Source: JAVKBW01 sp040222995
GTDB lineage: Bacteria; Pseudomonadota; Alphaproteobacteria; UBA8366; Aestuariispiraceae
Assembly: GCA_040222995.1 (NCBI GenBank)
Contig: JAVKBW010000046.1
Span: 248,001 to 312,000, forward strand
Length of the DNA: 64,000 bases
Direction: 5' to 3'
In this document: in pieces, positions 1 to 8,426 of the stretch
Layout of the letters: every line of letters starts with the position of its first letter
Numbering within the stretch: position 1 is the first letter of the stretch
Position numbers and translations under genes: made by a program
Notes under the pieces: generated by a model
The model's input: only the letters and a program-made list of their open reading frames with translations
The model's database searches: none
Told to the model about the DNA's origin: nothing

Positions 1-525
1 GGCCAGCGTCGTGGTGCCGGCGGCGAGCGCCGCGCCCGACCCGCCGGACGATCCGCCCGGCGTGTAGCCCAGGTTCCACGGGTTGCGCGTCACCCCGTGC
101 AGGCGGGAATGGCAGAAGCCGGCGCAGGAAAATTCAGGCGTCGCGGTGCGGGCGTGGACGATGGCCCCGGCGTCGATCAGCCGCCCGTTGGTGATCGAGG
201 TCTCGTCGGCGATCTGGTCCTTGTAGACCAGCGAGGCGTTCGACAGCGGCTGACCGGCGATGCCGGCCTCGTCCTTCACAGCCACCGGCAGGCCTTCCAG
301 CGGCCGGGGATCGTGGCCGCCCTTGCCGGCGTAAACGGCTTCCGCCGCCTTCGCCTGGTCCAGCGCGGCGTCGTCGAAACGGAACGGAAAGGCGTTGATC
401 TGCGGCTCGACCGCGTCGGCCCGCGCCAGCACGGCCTTCATCAGTTCAACCGGCGACAGCGACTTGTCGCGGAACCGGGCCAGGGCCTCGCGCGCACTCA
501 TGTAACACAGATCGAGATCCGACAT
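1..525 (-). CDS. Amidase-signature family hydrolase, N-terminal part (truncated by window edge)
   Basis: The N-terminal 175 codons of an amidase-signature (AS) enzyme; the rest lies left of the window. AS enzymes hydrolyse amides with a Ser-cisSer-Lys triad. The catalytic Lys is visible in PVAVKDE, and the Gly/Ser-rich motif PGGSSGGSGAALAAG, which carries the cis-Ser, lies right at the truncated end; the nucleophilic Ser would follow outside the window. The ATG start at 525 has a GGGGAG element upstream. It lies just downstream of, and co-directional with, a branched-chain-type ABC importer, so it may act on an imported amide or peptide-like compound; that link is inference. The exact substrate cannot be told, and a GatA role is less likely because no gatC or gatB is adjacent. 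Confidence 0.85.
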   Translation of the reverse strand, partial: MSDLDLCYMSAREALARFRDKSLSPVELMKAVLARADAVEPQINAFPFRFDDAALDQAKAAEAVYAGKGGHDPRPLEGLPVAVKDEAGIAGQPLSNASLVYKDQIADETSITNGRLIDAGAIVHARTATPEFSCAGFCHSRLHGVTRNPWNLGYTPGGSSGGSGAALAAGTTTLA

Positions 526-611
526 TCTTCTAACGCTCCCCGTTGGTGGTAATGACACCGCAGCCTAGCTGAGAGCAAGGCAGGAGGGAAAGCGGGAAAA
601 TCTCCCGAACG

Positions 612-1319
612 TCAGATACCCAGATAGGCCTTGCGGACGTGTTCGTTGCCCATCAGGCCCTTGGCGTCGCCTTCCAGCGCGACGGTGCCGGTTTCCAGCA
701 CATAGCCGTGGCGGGCCAGTTCAAGCGCCAGTTCGGCATTCTGTTCGACCAGCACGATGGAAACGCCCTGTTCGTTGATCTCGCGCATGATGCGGGCGAT
801 GTCGCGCACGATGTTCGGCGCCAGACCGAGCGACGGTTCGTCAAGCAGCAGCACCCGCGGGTTGGACATCAGCGCCCGGCCGATCGACAGCATCTGCTGT
901 TCGCCGCCGCTCATGGTGCCGGCCATCTGGTTGCGGCGTTCCTTGAGACGCGGGAAGCGTTCGAAGGTCGCCTCCAGGTCTTTCCGAACCCCTGCCTGAT
1001 CGTCGCGGGTGAAAGCGCCCAGCATCAGGTTTTCCGTCACCGACAGGTCCTTGAAAATGCGCCGCCCTTCCGGAACATGCGCGATCCCCATTTTCAGGAT
1101 TACATCCGGCGTCAGGCCGTCGATACGTGTGCCATCGAAGGTGATCTCGCCCGCGCTCGGCTGGTTGAGGCCGGAAATGGCGCGCAGGGTTGTGCTTTTG
1201 CCCGCGCCGTTGGAGCCGATCAGGGTGACGAAATCGGCCTCGCCGACTTCAAGCGAAACGCCTTTCAGGGCCGCAACCGGGCCGAAATGCACATGCAGGT
1301 CATCAACTTTCAGATACAT
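612..1319 (-). CDS. livF: Branched-chain amino acid-type ABC transporter ATP-binding protein LivF
   Basis: Second ATPase subunit of a Liv-type importer, cytoplasmic face of the inner membrane. Walker A GSNGAGKST, signature MSGGEQQ, Walker B VLLLDEPSLGLAP and the switch His region (VLVEQN) are all readable; length of about 235 residues is normal for LivF. I chose the ATG at 1319 (MYLKVDDL), one nucleotide after the livG stop; an in-frame GTG at 1331 would overlap livG by 11 nt and add four residues. Last gene of the livKHMGF cluster. A weak hairpin (CGGGA/TCCCG) follows the stop codon but lacks a clear T-run. Ligand specificity depends on the binding protein and cannot be read here. Confidence 0.95.
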   Translation of the reverse strand: MYLKVDDLHVHFGPVAALKGVSLEVGEADFVTLIGSNGAGKSTTLRAISGLNQPSAGEITFDGTRIDGLTPDVILKMGIAHVPEGRRIFKDLSVTENLMLGAFTRDDQAGVRKDLEATFERFPRLKERRNQMAGTMSGGEQQMLSIGRALMSNPRVLLLDEPSLGLAPNIVRDIARIMREINEQGVSIVLVEQNAELALELARHGYVLETGTVALEGDAKGLMGNEHVRKAYLGI

Positions 1320-1320
1320 G

Positions 1321-2076
1321 TCAGTTTGCACCGCTCAAATAGGCCTCGATGACCTTGTCGTTGTTGCGCACCTCTTCGGGCGTTCCCTGCGCCAGAACCT
1401 GCCCGAAATTGAGCACCGTCAGGTAATCGCACAATCCCATCACCGCTTTCATGTCGTGTTCGACCAGTACGATCGTGACACCGGATTCCCGCACCTTCCG
1501 GGTGAGGTCCATCATGTGGCTGGTTTCTTCCGCGTTCATGCCGGCGAAGGGTTCGTCCATCAGCATCAGCTTGGGTTCGGAGACCAGCGCGATGGCCAGC
1601 GCCAGCGCCCGCTGCGAGCCCAGCGGCAGTTCCGATGCAAGCTGGTCCTTGCGGTCGGACAGCCCCATGAAGTCCAGAACCTCCTCGACCCTGTCGCAGG
1701 CGGCTTTCTGCTTATCCCGACCCAGACCGAGAATGGCGGAGAAGACGTCGGTTCGTGCCTTGATGTGGGTGCCGACCAGGGCGTTTTCGAAAACCGTCAG
1801 TTCCTGGAACAGGGTGGTTTCCTGAAACGTCCGGACGATCCCCAGTTCGGCGATGGTATGCGGCTTCGAGCCTTCGATATTGCGGTTCTGGTAGACGATG
1901 CTGCCCTGCGTCGGCTTGTAGAAGCCGGCGATGATCTTGAACAGGGTGCTTTTGCCGGCGCCGTTCGGCCCGATCAGCCCGCGGATATCCCCGTCCTCTA
2001 CATCAAAGGAAACATTGTCCAGCGCGGTCAGGCCGCCGAACTGTTTCGTCAGGTCCTTAACATCCAGAATCGCCAT
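1321..2076 (-). CDS. livG: Branched-chain amino acid-type ABC transporter ATP-binding protein LivG
   Basis: First ATPase subunit of the Liv-type importer. Walker A GPNGAGKSTLFK, an ABC signature region (LPLGSQRALALA, a less canonical LSGG equivalent), Walker B LMLMDEPFAGMN and VEHDM switch region are visible; 251 residues matches LivG. The reading frame is open further upstream into livM, but the ATG at 2076 (MAILDVKDLTKQFGG) has a strong GGGGAGG ribosome-binding site 7 nt upstream and fits the family N-terminus. It follows livM after 2 nt and precedes livF directly, so the cluster is clearly co-translated. Confidence 0.95.
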   Translation of the reverse strand: MAILDVKDLTKQFGGLTALDNVSFDVEDGDIRGLIGPNGAGKSTLFKIIAGFYKPTQGSIVYQNRNIEGSKPHTIAELGIVRTFQETTLFQELTVFENALVGTHIKARTDVFSAILGLGRDKQKAACDRVEEVLDFMGLSDRKDQLASELPLGSQRALALAIALVSEPKLMLMDEPFAGMNAEETSHMMDLTRKVRESGVTIVLVEHDMKAVMGLCDYLTVLNFGQVLAQGTPEEVRNNDKVIEAYLSGAN

Positions 2077-2078
2077 GG

Positions 2079-3065
2079 TCAGCCTCCCCGCGATTCGGTC
2101 GGCGACGGTTTGTCGCCGGACCCGAACCAGCCCTTCAGCTTGGCCGGAACGCTTTCCAGCCCCTTCGGCAGGAACAGGATCGACAGGATCAGCACGCCGC
2201 CGTAGATGGCGGGGCGGATGATTTCGAGATCCCGGATCGCCTCGTCGAAAATCGTCAGCAGAACCACGCCGACAATCGGGCCGTAGAACTTGCCGTAGCC
2301 GCCGACGATCACCCAGATCAGCACGAAGACCATGAAGCCGACGGTGAACTGGTTCGGCGTGACGCTGCCGAGATAGTGAATTTTCAGCGCCCCGGCGATG
2401 CCGGCGAAGAACGATCCGATGATGAAGGCCAGCGCGCGGTAGCGCCACGCGTCGACGCCGACGGATTCCGCCAGCGGCGTTTTCCAGTGGATGGCGTGCA
2501 GGGTCAGGCCGATACGGGAATGTTCGATACGGTACAGGATCAGCAGGCAGAAGCCGACCACGGCCAGCGTGAAGTAGTAGTAGGGAATCGGGTCGAGGAA
2601 ATCGATGCCGAACACGATCGGCGGTTCCACCCCGCGCAGGCCGCTGGTGCCTCCGAACACTTCTACCCATTCGACCCAGACCAGCCGGATCGCCTCGCCG
2701 GCGGCGAAGGATCCGATCAGGAAGTAGAATTGCGTCATCCGCAGCAGCGGGAAACACAGCAACGCCGCCACCAGCCCCGCCATCAGCCCGGCCAGCGGCA
2801 GGGTGAACCAGATTTCAAGGCCCAGATGGTTGAACGCCAGCGTCGCGGTGTAGGCGCCGACCCCGACCATGACGGCATGGATCAGCGACCATTCGCCGGT
2901 CAGCGTCACCAGCCGGTAGCTGCAGACCACCAGCACGTTGATGGTCAGGAACAGAAGCAGGTCCTTGTGGTGGAAGCCGAGGAAATGCGGCAGCACGAGC
3001 AGGAAAGCCACCAGCGCCAGCCCGAAGGCCAGCCGCGCCGGCGTCGATTGCGTCAGGCTACTCAC
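2079..3065 (-). CDS. livM: Branched-chain amino acid-type ABC transporter permease LivM
   Basis: Inner-membrane permease of the Liv-type importer, 328 residues with about eight to ten hydrophobic segments and the permease loop around residues 210-225 (VDAWRYRALAFIIGSFFAGI), typical of BPD_transp_2 family LivM. The start is a GTG at 3065 that overlaps the end of livH by 8 nt, a common coupled arrangement. It pairs with LivH to form the translocation channel. The C-terminus ends in a short charged tail after FLPKGLESVP, as in LivM proteins. Confidence 0.93.
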   Translation of the reverse strand: MSSLTQSTPARLAFGLALVAFLLVLPHFLGFHHKDLLLFLTINVLVVCSYRLVTLTGEWSLIHAVMVGVGAYTATLAFNHLGLEIWFTLPLAGLMAGLVAALLCFPLLRMTQFYFLIGSFAAGEAIRLVWVEWVEVFGGTSGLRGVEPPIVFGIDFLDPIPYYYFTLAVVGFCLLILYRIEHSRIGLTLHAIHWKTPLAESVGVDAWRYRALAFIIGSFFAGIAGALKIHYLGSVTPNQFTVGFMVFVLIWVIVGGYGKFYGPIVGVVLLTIFDEAIRDLEIIRPAIYGGVLILSILFLPKGLESVPAKLKGWFGSGDKPSPTESRGG

Positions 3066-3927
3066 TGACCCGCACTCCCATAATGCCGGTCGGCTTGATG
3101 ATCAGCACGACCACCATCAGCACAAGCCCGCTGATCGTGGCGATGGTCGCTCCTAAATAAACCGTCATGAAAGTATGAAAGACCGCATAGATGATGGCCG
3201 CGACGACCGCGCCGGACAGGCTGCCGACGCCGCCGACAATCGTCACGATAAAGGCGGTAACGATGACGTTGTGGCCCATATGCGGGTTGATGTTGCCCAA
3301 AGGCGCGATCAGTCCGCCGGCCAGCCCGGCAAGCGCTGCGCCGACGCTGATGGCGATGATGGAAATTCTGTTTGAATTGATGCCCTGCAGGGCCGCGGCT
3401 TCACGGTCCATCGCAACCGCGCGCAGGGCCCAGCCGAACTTGGTGCGGGTCAGGAAGAACCACAACGTGACCAGGGCCGCGGCGGAAATGCCGAGGCTGA
3501 ACAGCCGCTGATTGGGAATCCGGAAGACATCGAACAGCACCAGCGTTCCCTGATAGGGCGGCGGCACCTGTTTCGACGGCCCGTCGCCGCCGACGAGCGT
3601 CGCGCAGACCTGCAGGATGAACAGCACGCCGATCGAACAGATCAGCCCGGCCAGCGGGTCGGCGCGGGTCGGGCGGAACAGAAACCGTTCCATCAGCAGG
3701 CCGACCGCGGTAACCAGAATGATCGCGACGGCGAGCGTCGGGATGTAGTCGAGTCCGAGTTGCGAATGCACGACCCAGACGGTGAAGGCCCCGGCCATGA
3801 CCAGTTCGCCATGCGCGAAGTTCACCACCCGCATGACGCCGAATATCAGCACAAGCCCGACCGCGAAAAGCGAATAGAATCCGCCCTGGATCAGGCCGTT
3901 GACCAGCGATTGGAAGATCAGTTCCAT
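3058..3927 (-). CDS. livH: Branched-chain amino acid-type ABC transporter permease LivH
   Basis: Second inner-membrane permease, 289 residues, almost entirely hydrophobic. The family start (LVNGLIQGGFYSLFAVGL), the motif VMRVVNFAHGELVMAGAF and the EAA-like loop (LRAVAMDREAAALQGIN) are typical of LivH. Located between the binding protein gene (130 nt upstream) and livM (overlapping). The substrate-binding protein upstream and an amidase downstream of the cluster suggest uptake of an amino acid or amide-type solute, though the sequence does not define which. Confidence 0.94.
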   Translation of the reverse strand: MELIFQSLVNGLIQGGFYSLFAVGLVLIFGVMRVVNFAHGELVMAGAFTVWVVHSQLGLDYIPTLAVAIILVTAVGLLMERFLFRPTRADPLAGLICSIGVLFILQVCATLVGGDGPSKQVPPPYQGTLVLFDVFRIPNQRLFSLGISAAALVTLWFFLTRTKFGWALRAVAMDREAAALQGINSNRISIIAISVGAALAGLAGGLIAPLGNINPHMGHNVIVTAFIVTIVGGVGSLSGAVVAAIIYAVFHTFMTVYLGATIATISGLVLMVVVLIIKPTGIMGVRVSE

Positions 3928-4057
3928 CTGAATGCTCTAGCCCGCATGTATCGTTAGTTCCCGTCGAAATTACAAAAAGAAAGGACCGCCGCAGCGCAGG
4001 CGGAAGCAATTTCCGCCCGCAGCCGCGCCGCGACGATTCCTGTTCCGGATACCCCGA

Positions 4058-5329
4058 TCAGGTAACCGTGCGCAGTCCGTGCTCTTTCATGTACTTGATC
4101 AGCACGTCCGAATGCTTGTCGAGCCAGCCGGCGACATCGCCGAATTCCTTGATCCGGACCTTGCCGCCCTCGATACGGACAACCGGCCAGTTGCCGACCA
4201 CGACGTTGTCGCGGCCCCACAGCTCCTTGCCCCACCAGCGGCCGCCGCCGAACACGAAGGACGGGTTGGGATTGCTTGTCAGGGCTTCGATGACCGGGCC
4301 GGATTCCGTCGTGCCGGCCTGTTTCGCGCCGTCCAGCCAGTGCAGCATGATCGCCGGATATTCCCACGAAACCGCCGACCAGTCGTTCGGGTGACGCTTC
4401 ATGTATTCGGCGTCGAAACCGTTCGGGTTCGGGAAGTGGATGTCCGGGCCGTTCAGCATTGGGTCGTCGAAGGTCGGGAACTGGTGGATCGTCCCGTCGA
4501 CGAATTCCTGGCTGGTCTTGGCGATGATTTCCTGATGGTAGTCCAGCGTCGTGCTGATGACCTTGCCCTTGAAGCCCTGATGGTAAAGCTGCTCCATCAG
4601 CGGCGTCGTGTAGAAGCTGGTCGCCATGCAGAAAATATCCGGGTTCTTGGCCAGAACCGAACTGACGATCGGCGCGAAGTCGGTCACGTCGAAGCCGTGC
4701 AGGTTCATGTCGACAACCTCGATCCCGGCGACCTCGAAGGCGGCCTGGAATGTGGCGACGGCCTGCAAACCGTATTCGATATCGTTGTTGGTGACGATCA
4801 CCGCGGTTTTGGCGTCCGGGTGGTTGCGGGCCAGGTATTCGACGCCGGTCACGACATATAGCGGGTGCGATTCCACCGGTGCGAACAGATGTTCGGTTTC
4901 CGGCGTCACGTCGCTCGATAGCAGGGTCGAGGTATAGACCTTGCGGCGCTCGCCCCACGGCATCACCGCGCCGACGGTCGCGCCGCCCAGCATCGACACC
5001 ATGCTGACTTCGTCTTCGGCGACCATTTTCTTGTAACCCTGCAGGGCCTTTTCGATGTCGTAGCCGTGGTCGTAGGAAACGATTTCAAGCTTGTGCTTCT
5101 TGCCGGCGATTTCATAGCCGCCGGCGGCGTTGATGTCGTCGGCGACGATCTGGCAGCCGTAAAGGCCGGGCAGGCCCCACGGCGCGTAATCGCCCGTCAT
5201 CGGGATGTTCATGCCGATCTTGATGACGCCGTCAGCCGCCTGGGCGAAGCTGAACGGCATGGCCGACCCGGCGGCAAGCGCGCCGGCCGCGGCCGATGTT
5301 TTCAACAACTCTCTTCTGTTCATGGTCAT
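4058..5329 (-). CDS. Periplasmic substrate-binding protein of the Liv-type ABC importer
   Basis: A type I periplasmic-binding-fold protein (Peripla_BP_6/LivK class), 423 residues. The N-terminus has a twin-arginine-like signal (NRRELLK, then an Ala/Gly-rich stretch ending near SFAQAA), so export by Tat or Sec is expected. The mature start GVIKIGMNIPMTGDYAPWG and the lobe motifs (DDINAAGGYEIAGKK, MVSMLGGATVG) match amino-acid/amide-binding LivK relatives. First gene of the Liv cluster; its ATG has a GGAG site 9 nt upstream. The ligand is unknown; relatives bind branched-chain amino acids, amides, urea or aromatic acids. Confidence 0.9.
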   Translation of the reverse strand: MTMNRRELLKTSAAAGALAAGSAMPFSFAQAADGVIKIGMNIPMTGDYAPWGLPGLYGCQIVADDINAAGGYEIAGKKHKLEIVSYDHGYDIEKALQGYKKMVAEDEVSMVSMLGGATVGAVMPWGERRKVYTSTLLSSDVTPETEHLFAPVESHPLYVVTGVEYLARNHPDAKTAVIVTNNDIEYGLQAVATFQAAFEVAGIEVVDMNLHGFDVTDFAPIVSSVLAKNPDIFCMATSFYTTPLMEQLYHQGFKGKVISTTLDYHQEIIAKTSQEFVDGTIHQFPTFDDPMLNGPDIHFPNPNGFDAEYMKRHPNDWSAVSWEYPAIMLHWLDGAKQAGTTESGPVIEALTSNPNPSFVFGGGRWWGKELWGRDNVVVGNWPVVRIEGGKVRIKEFGDVAGWLDKHSDVLIKYMKEHGLRTVT

Positions 5330-5639
5330 GTGGTTGGCTCCTGTTTAAAGCTGTTCTTCGTTTTTATCGTTTGTCCGGCCCTTTCCGGGCCGGTACCGGG
5401 CGTAAGCCCCCGGATTGCCTGCGGATCATTGCCCCGCAAATTACCGTCTCCGAAGGATGACACGGCTTGATGCGATGCATCAAGGCCGCACTTTCGTAGG
5501 AAGTACGGTATGGGGCGCACCCGGCACCCATGGTTCAAATAAGGACATTTTTATACGCATTCCCGACACATGCGTGGTGGCGGTGGGTGGGGAGTTGGAA
5601 AGTATTCAGTTTACCAACTTATTATGCTACCTTTAGTAA
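5330..5639. other. Intergenic boundary between host liv cluster and A+T-rich cassette
   Basis: This 310-nt divergent region holds no convincing gene. The livK-proximal half is GC-rich, with a GGCC/GGCC-type hairpin near 5384-5401 (ccggccctttccgggccgg). Base composition falls sharply from about 5540 rightwards, marking the left edge of the foreign cassette. I looked for a duplicated sequence matching the right edge near 8900-9000 and saw none by eye. Confidence 0.6.
5595..5625 (+). promoter_or_regulatory. Putative promoter of the A+T-rich cassette
   Basis: A TTGGAA at 5595-5600 and TATTAT at 5620-5625 (spacing 19, longer than the ideal 17) lie just ahead of the first cassette gene. Only 14 nt separate the possible -10 box from the ATG at 5640, and no Shine-Dalgarno sequence is present, so a leaderless or near-leaderless transcript is possible. 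Weak evidence: this stretch is A+T-rich, so chance matches are likely. Confidence 0.3.
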
Positions 5640-6716
5640 ATGAATCTAGAATCAAACACCAATGAGTGTGATATCCGGCATGCTGGACTCAACCGTAATG
5701 GTAAGGACAGGTGGTGGTGCCGGACGCATGGAGCCAATGCAACTGGGAAGCACGGCGTAAGACTCGAGAAATGCGTAAATGCTAGTTTCGATGTTACTAA
5801 GTTAAAAAGGCTCGAGCTTGATATCGATCTATACGAAGGTGGAATAGGAATATGGGGTGCAGTTGAACCTGTATTTAATACGACCTCTAAAACTCAATGC
5901 ACAGGCGTCCATGTCCACGCTAGAAAAAGTTCTGCCGTGGATAAAAAAGATATAGATGGTACATTTGATGTCGTAACTATACCCGATAAAGCAGATCTTT
6001 TTAACAATCAACCAATTGCCATAACAAAGAATGCAGCAATAGCATTTTATATAAGCACTTATCTGAATAGGGACTTGAAATACCTCATTTGTCCGCATTG
6101 CCGTTCAGTACACTTAGATGAAGCAGAGTTTGTTTTAACTCCTCATGTTAAGCATTTATGTACTTCTTGCGGACGATACTTTGATGACACTGTCAGGGGA
6201 GTATCTAATCCGGTTGAATATTTTCGCACACTATCATCGCATTTTCTGACAGAGCGAAAGTTTATTGATCCAGAAAGAGAACTGAATATTCGGCAAGAAT
6301 GTTACCCAGGTGGCATAGAAATCTGGGCCTCTAATCCAGCGCTAATCTGGACAAGAACAAAACCTGAGGAAAAAGGAATTCATGTTCATGCATATGATGG
6401 GGAGAACTTAAAGCCTTGTATTGATGATACTTACTCGAGCGTTCGAATTGACGACGTTTATCTAGAAGTTGAGCAAATAGCGTGTTTGATGGCTCAACAA
6501 ACTTTAGTATCAATTAAGAGCAAGCTTTGTGTGATTGATTGCCCTGCTTGTAAAAAATCTCATTTTGACAAAAATTATTTTGCCTTTGAAGCGCACAAAA
6601 AGCACGTTTGCGAGCACTGCAAAGAGGCATTTAGTGTAAAAAAACCTGTAGTAAGTAACCCAGTGGTTAGAAAACTAGAGTTCCTCTCCAACAAGAAACC
6701 GGATAATGCAAAATGA
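5640..6716 (+). CDS. Hypothetical protein with two tandem zinc-knuckle repeat units
   Basis: I do not recognise a named family. The 358-residue protein is an internal duplication. Unit 1 has GGIGIW (67-72), HVHA (91-94), and a metal-binding set C151-x2-C154-x3-H158 ... H169, H172-x-C174-x2-C177 followed by VSNPV. Unit 2 repeats the same order: GGIEIW (224-229), HVHA (248-251), C301-x2-C304-x3-H308 ... H319, H322-x-C324-x2-C327, VSNPV. The N-terminus has a further Cys/His group (C10, WWCRTHGA with C27 and H30). The spacing suggests two zinc-binding modules that could bind nucleic acid or act as structural knuckles. It is A+T-rich unlike flanking genes, first of four linked genes, and its stop overlaps the next start (ATGA). 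Function unknown; a role in recognising modified or foreign nucleic acid is inference. Confidence 0.7.
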   Translation: MNLESNTNECDIRHAGLNRNGKDRWWCRTHGANATGKHGVRLEKCVNASFDVTKLKRLELDIDLYEGGIGIWGAVEPVFNTTSKTQCTGVHVHARKSSAVDKKDIDGTFDVVTIPDKADLFNNQPIAITKNAAIAFYISTYLNRDLKYLICPHCRSVHLDEAEFVLTPHVKHLCTSCGRYFDDTVRGVSNPVEYFRTLSSHFLTERKFIDPERELNIRQECYPGGIEIWASNPALIWTRTKPEEKGIHVHAYDGENLKPCIDDTYSSVRIDDVYLEVEQIACLMAQQTLVSIKSKLCVIDCPACKKSHFDKNYFAFEAHKKHVCEHCKEAFSVKKPVVSNPVVRKLEFLSNKKPDNAK

Positions 6717-7288
6717 AGGGATATATTTATATATCGGGTGGTGGAGCTGATCCAGGTAAGTTTGGCAACTTAAATGACCCGCTATTCGGCAGGCCACCAA
6801 CGCTTGGAGCATGCATGCCAAATATTCGTCGTGCGGTTTCGCTCGGAGATTTTATTTTTGTAGTAAGTGGAAAAACCGCTGGTGTACAACAGTATGTGGT
6901 TGGTGGATTTGAAGTTGCTGAGAAAATCACAGCGCTAGCGGCCTATGATAGATTGCCTGCAAATAGACTTAGAATCGATGAGCAAGGGAACCGCCAAGGA
7001 AATATAATTATTCTTCCTGATGGCTCGCAAAATCCTCAAGACGATCACGCCGCAGACACCTTTGAGAGTCGTATTCAGAACTACATTATTGGCAAAAACC
7101 CGGTACAATTGGAGACGCCGCTTGAAGTTGCGCGGGGAAGGGATGAAACTCTAGTGAAGTTATCTTCGATCCTCGATAAACCTCGAGCAAACCGAGTAAT
7201 TGATGTTATGGGGCGATGGGCAAAGCTCGACGAACCGCAAGTCAAAAATATGGTGAGGTGGTTGGAGGGAATAAAAGCAGACGACTAG
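6713..7288 (+). CDS. Nmad2/PUA-like small protein of the cassette
   Basis: A 191-residue protein that starts inside the stop codon of the preceding gene (ATGA overlap), implying translational coupling. Its N-terminal 80 residues (MKGYIYISGGGADPG, then LFGRPPTLGACMPNIRR and LGDFIFVVSGKT) resemble, from memory, the nucleotide-modification-associated domain 2 (Nmad2), whose members share a pattern of small beta-strands, a Cys-x-Pro-x-Ile-Arg-Arg stretch and a Gly-Asp-(aromatic/hydrophobic) turn. Nmad domains are known from phage and bacterial loci linked to modified DNA bases. The C-terminal part (about 110-191) is helical and unassigned. The assignment is by eye; a different PUA/ASCH-like fold is possible. 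Expected role: binding or processing of nucleotides or modified nucleic acid, not demonstrated. Confidence 0.6.
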   Translation: MKGYIYISGGGADPGKFGNLNDPLFGRPPTLGACMPNIRRAVSLGDFIFVVSGKTAGVQQYVVGGFEVAEKITALAAYDRLPANRLRIDEQGNRQGNIIILPDGSQNPQDDHAADTFESRIQNYIIGKNPVQLETPLEVARGRDETLVKLSSILDKPRANRVIDVMGRWAKLDEPQVKNMVRWLEGIKADD

Positions 7289-7292
7289 GTAG

Positions 7293-8426
7293 ATGTCCCA
7301 AATAGCAAAAGCTCTCCGCAGTCTACATGTTTCCCCCGAGGTAATTGCCTCAAGGACGGGGCTATCCATAACCCGAGTAAATGAAATTCTCGATGGTGGT
7401 GAAGCATCACTTAGCGAGTTGTTGCGCCTATCAAAAGGATTGCGCGTTTCACTTCAGTTTTTATCTGGTAGTTCACGCGAAGATATTACAAATGAAGTAA
7501 ACTTGCTTTTTCGACGAGTAGGAAACCTTGATCAGAACATAGATCCGACAAGGGAACATGCGGAAAAGTTTGTATCGGCTGCTATAGAAGTATTGAAGCC
7601 TAGAGATTGTCTGCCTGGCTGGATGGATGGGTTGCAACCAGAAGAAGAGAGTTACGGAGAGGCGGAGCGCCTAGCGTATGCTGTAAGAGCAAGACTCTCG
7701 CCCGAGAACTTACTGGAACCAATGACTAATTTGGCAGCTTTACTAGGCAACGAAGGCCAAATAGTTGTTAGTGTACTCCACCAATCGCGGTTTGAAGGCG
7801 CTTCTCTTATTTCAAAAAATATACCCTTTATTTTCGTGTCTAGAAGATTTGCTGGGCGGATGCTTTTTACCCTTGCACATGAACTTGGTCATATTTTGGC
7901 TCATCACAGAGATCAAGATAGCGCGATTTTTGAAAAGGCATCGGAAATAGGAGGCCCTAAACAAAGAAAACGTGAGGCATTCGTCGATGCGTTCGCGTCT
8001 ATACTTCTTCTTCCTAGCGAGGGTATTGGAAGAATGTTGGCTGAAATTCGGCGGATGTTCCAAATCCCCGATGGCCCACTTGGTGATATCGAAGTTCTGC
8101 TATTGGCAAGATACTTTGGTGTTAGCTTCGATGTAGCTGCTCGTCGATGTGAGGCTTTATCACTTTTACCTAAAGGAGGCGCTTACTCGTTGAGTGCAAA
8201 AATCAAAGAAGAGTATGGCAGTCCAGAGAAACGAGCAAATGAAGCGGGTTTGCCACCAAGAAAAGAAGTACATGTACCAAATATCTCTACCAACCTTATG
8301 CAAGAAATATGTAAAAACATTGAATTAAAAGCGATCTCTGTTGGGTGGGCTGCTGATTCATTTGGCGTTTCAGTAGATGAGATTTTTGCATTTAGAAAGA
8401 CGAAGGTCGATGGATATAGCCATTGA
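7293..8426 (+). CDS. XRE-type HTH protein fused to ImmA/IrrE (M78) zinc metallopeptidase
   Basis: 377 residues. Residues about 3-55 form an XRE helix-turn-helix (VSPEVIASRTGLSITRVNEIL, DNA contact region). Residues about 130-260 form an M78 peptidase domain with the zinc motif HELGH at 196-200 and the downstream family helix REAFVDAFASILLLP that supplies the third ligand. Proteins of this architecture act as regulators that are cut, or that cut a repressor, in response to stress or phage signals, and they occur as antitoxin-like partners of toxins. It starts 4 nt after the previous stop and overlaps the next gene by 17 nt. A C-terminal region (about 300-377) has no recognised domain but ends in another short helix-turn-helix-like stretch. 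Likely autoregulator of the cassette (inference). Confidence 0.85.
   Translation: MSQIAKALRSLHVSPEVIASRTGLSITRVNEILDGGEASLSELLRLSKGLRVSLQFLSGSSREDITNEVNLLFRRVGNLDQNIDPTREHAEKFVSAAIEVLKPRDCLPGWMDGLQPEEESYGEAERLAYAVRARLSPENLLEPMTNLAALLGNEGQIVVSVLHQSRFEGASLISKNIPFIFVSRRFAGRMLFTLAHELGHILAHHRDQDSAIFEKASEIGGPKQRKREAFVDAFASILLLPSEGIGRMLAEIRRMFQIPDGPLGDIEVLLLARYFGVSFDVAARRCEALSLLPKGGAYSLSAKIKEEYGSPEKRANEAGLPPRKEVHVPNISTNLMQEICKNIELKAISVGWAADSFGVSVDEIFAFRKTKVDGYSH

Noticed and set aside
5415..5636. 73-codon plus-strand frame ahead of the cassette
   Set aside because: It spans the composition boundary and the putative promoter, lacks a clear ribosome-binding site and resembles no protein.
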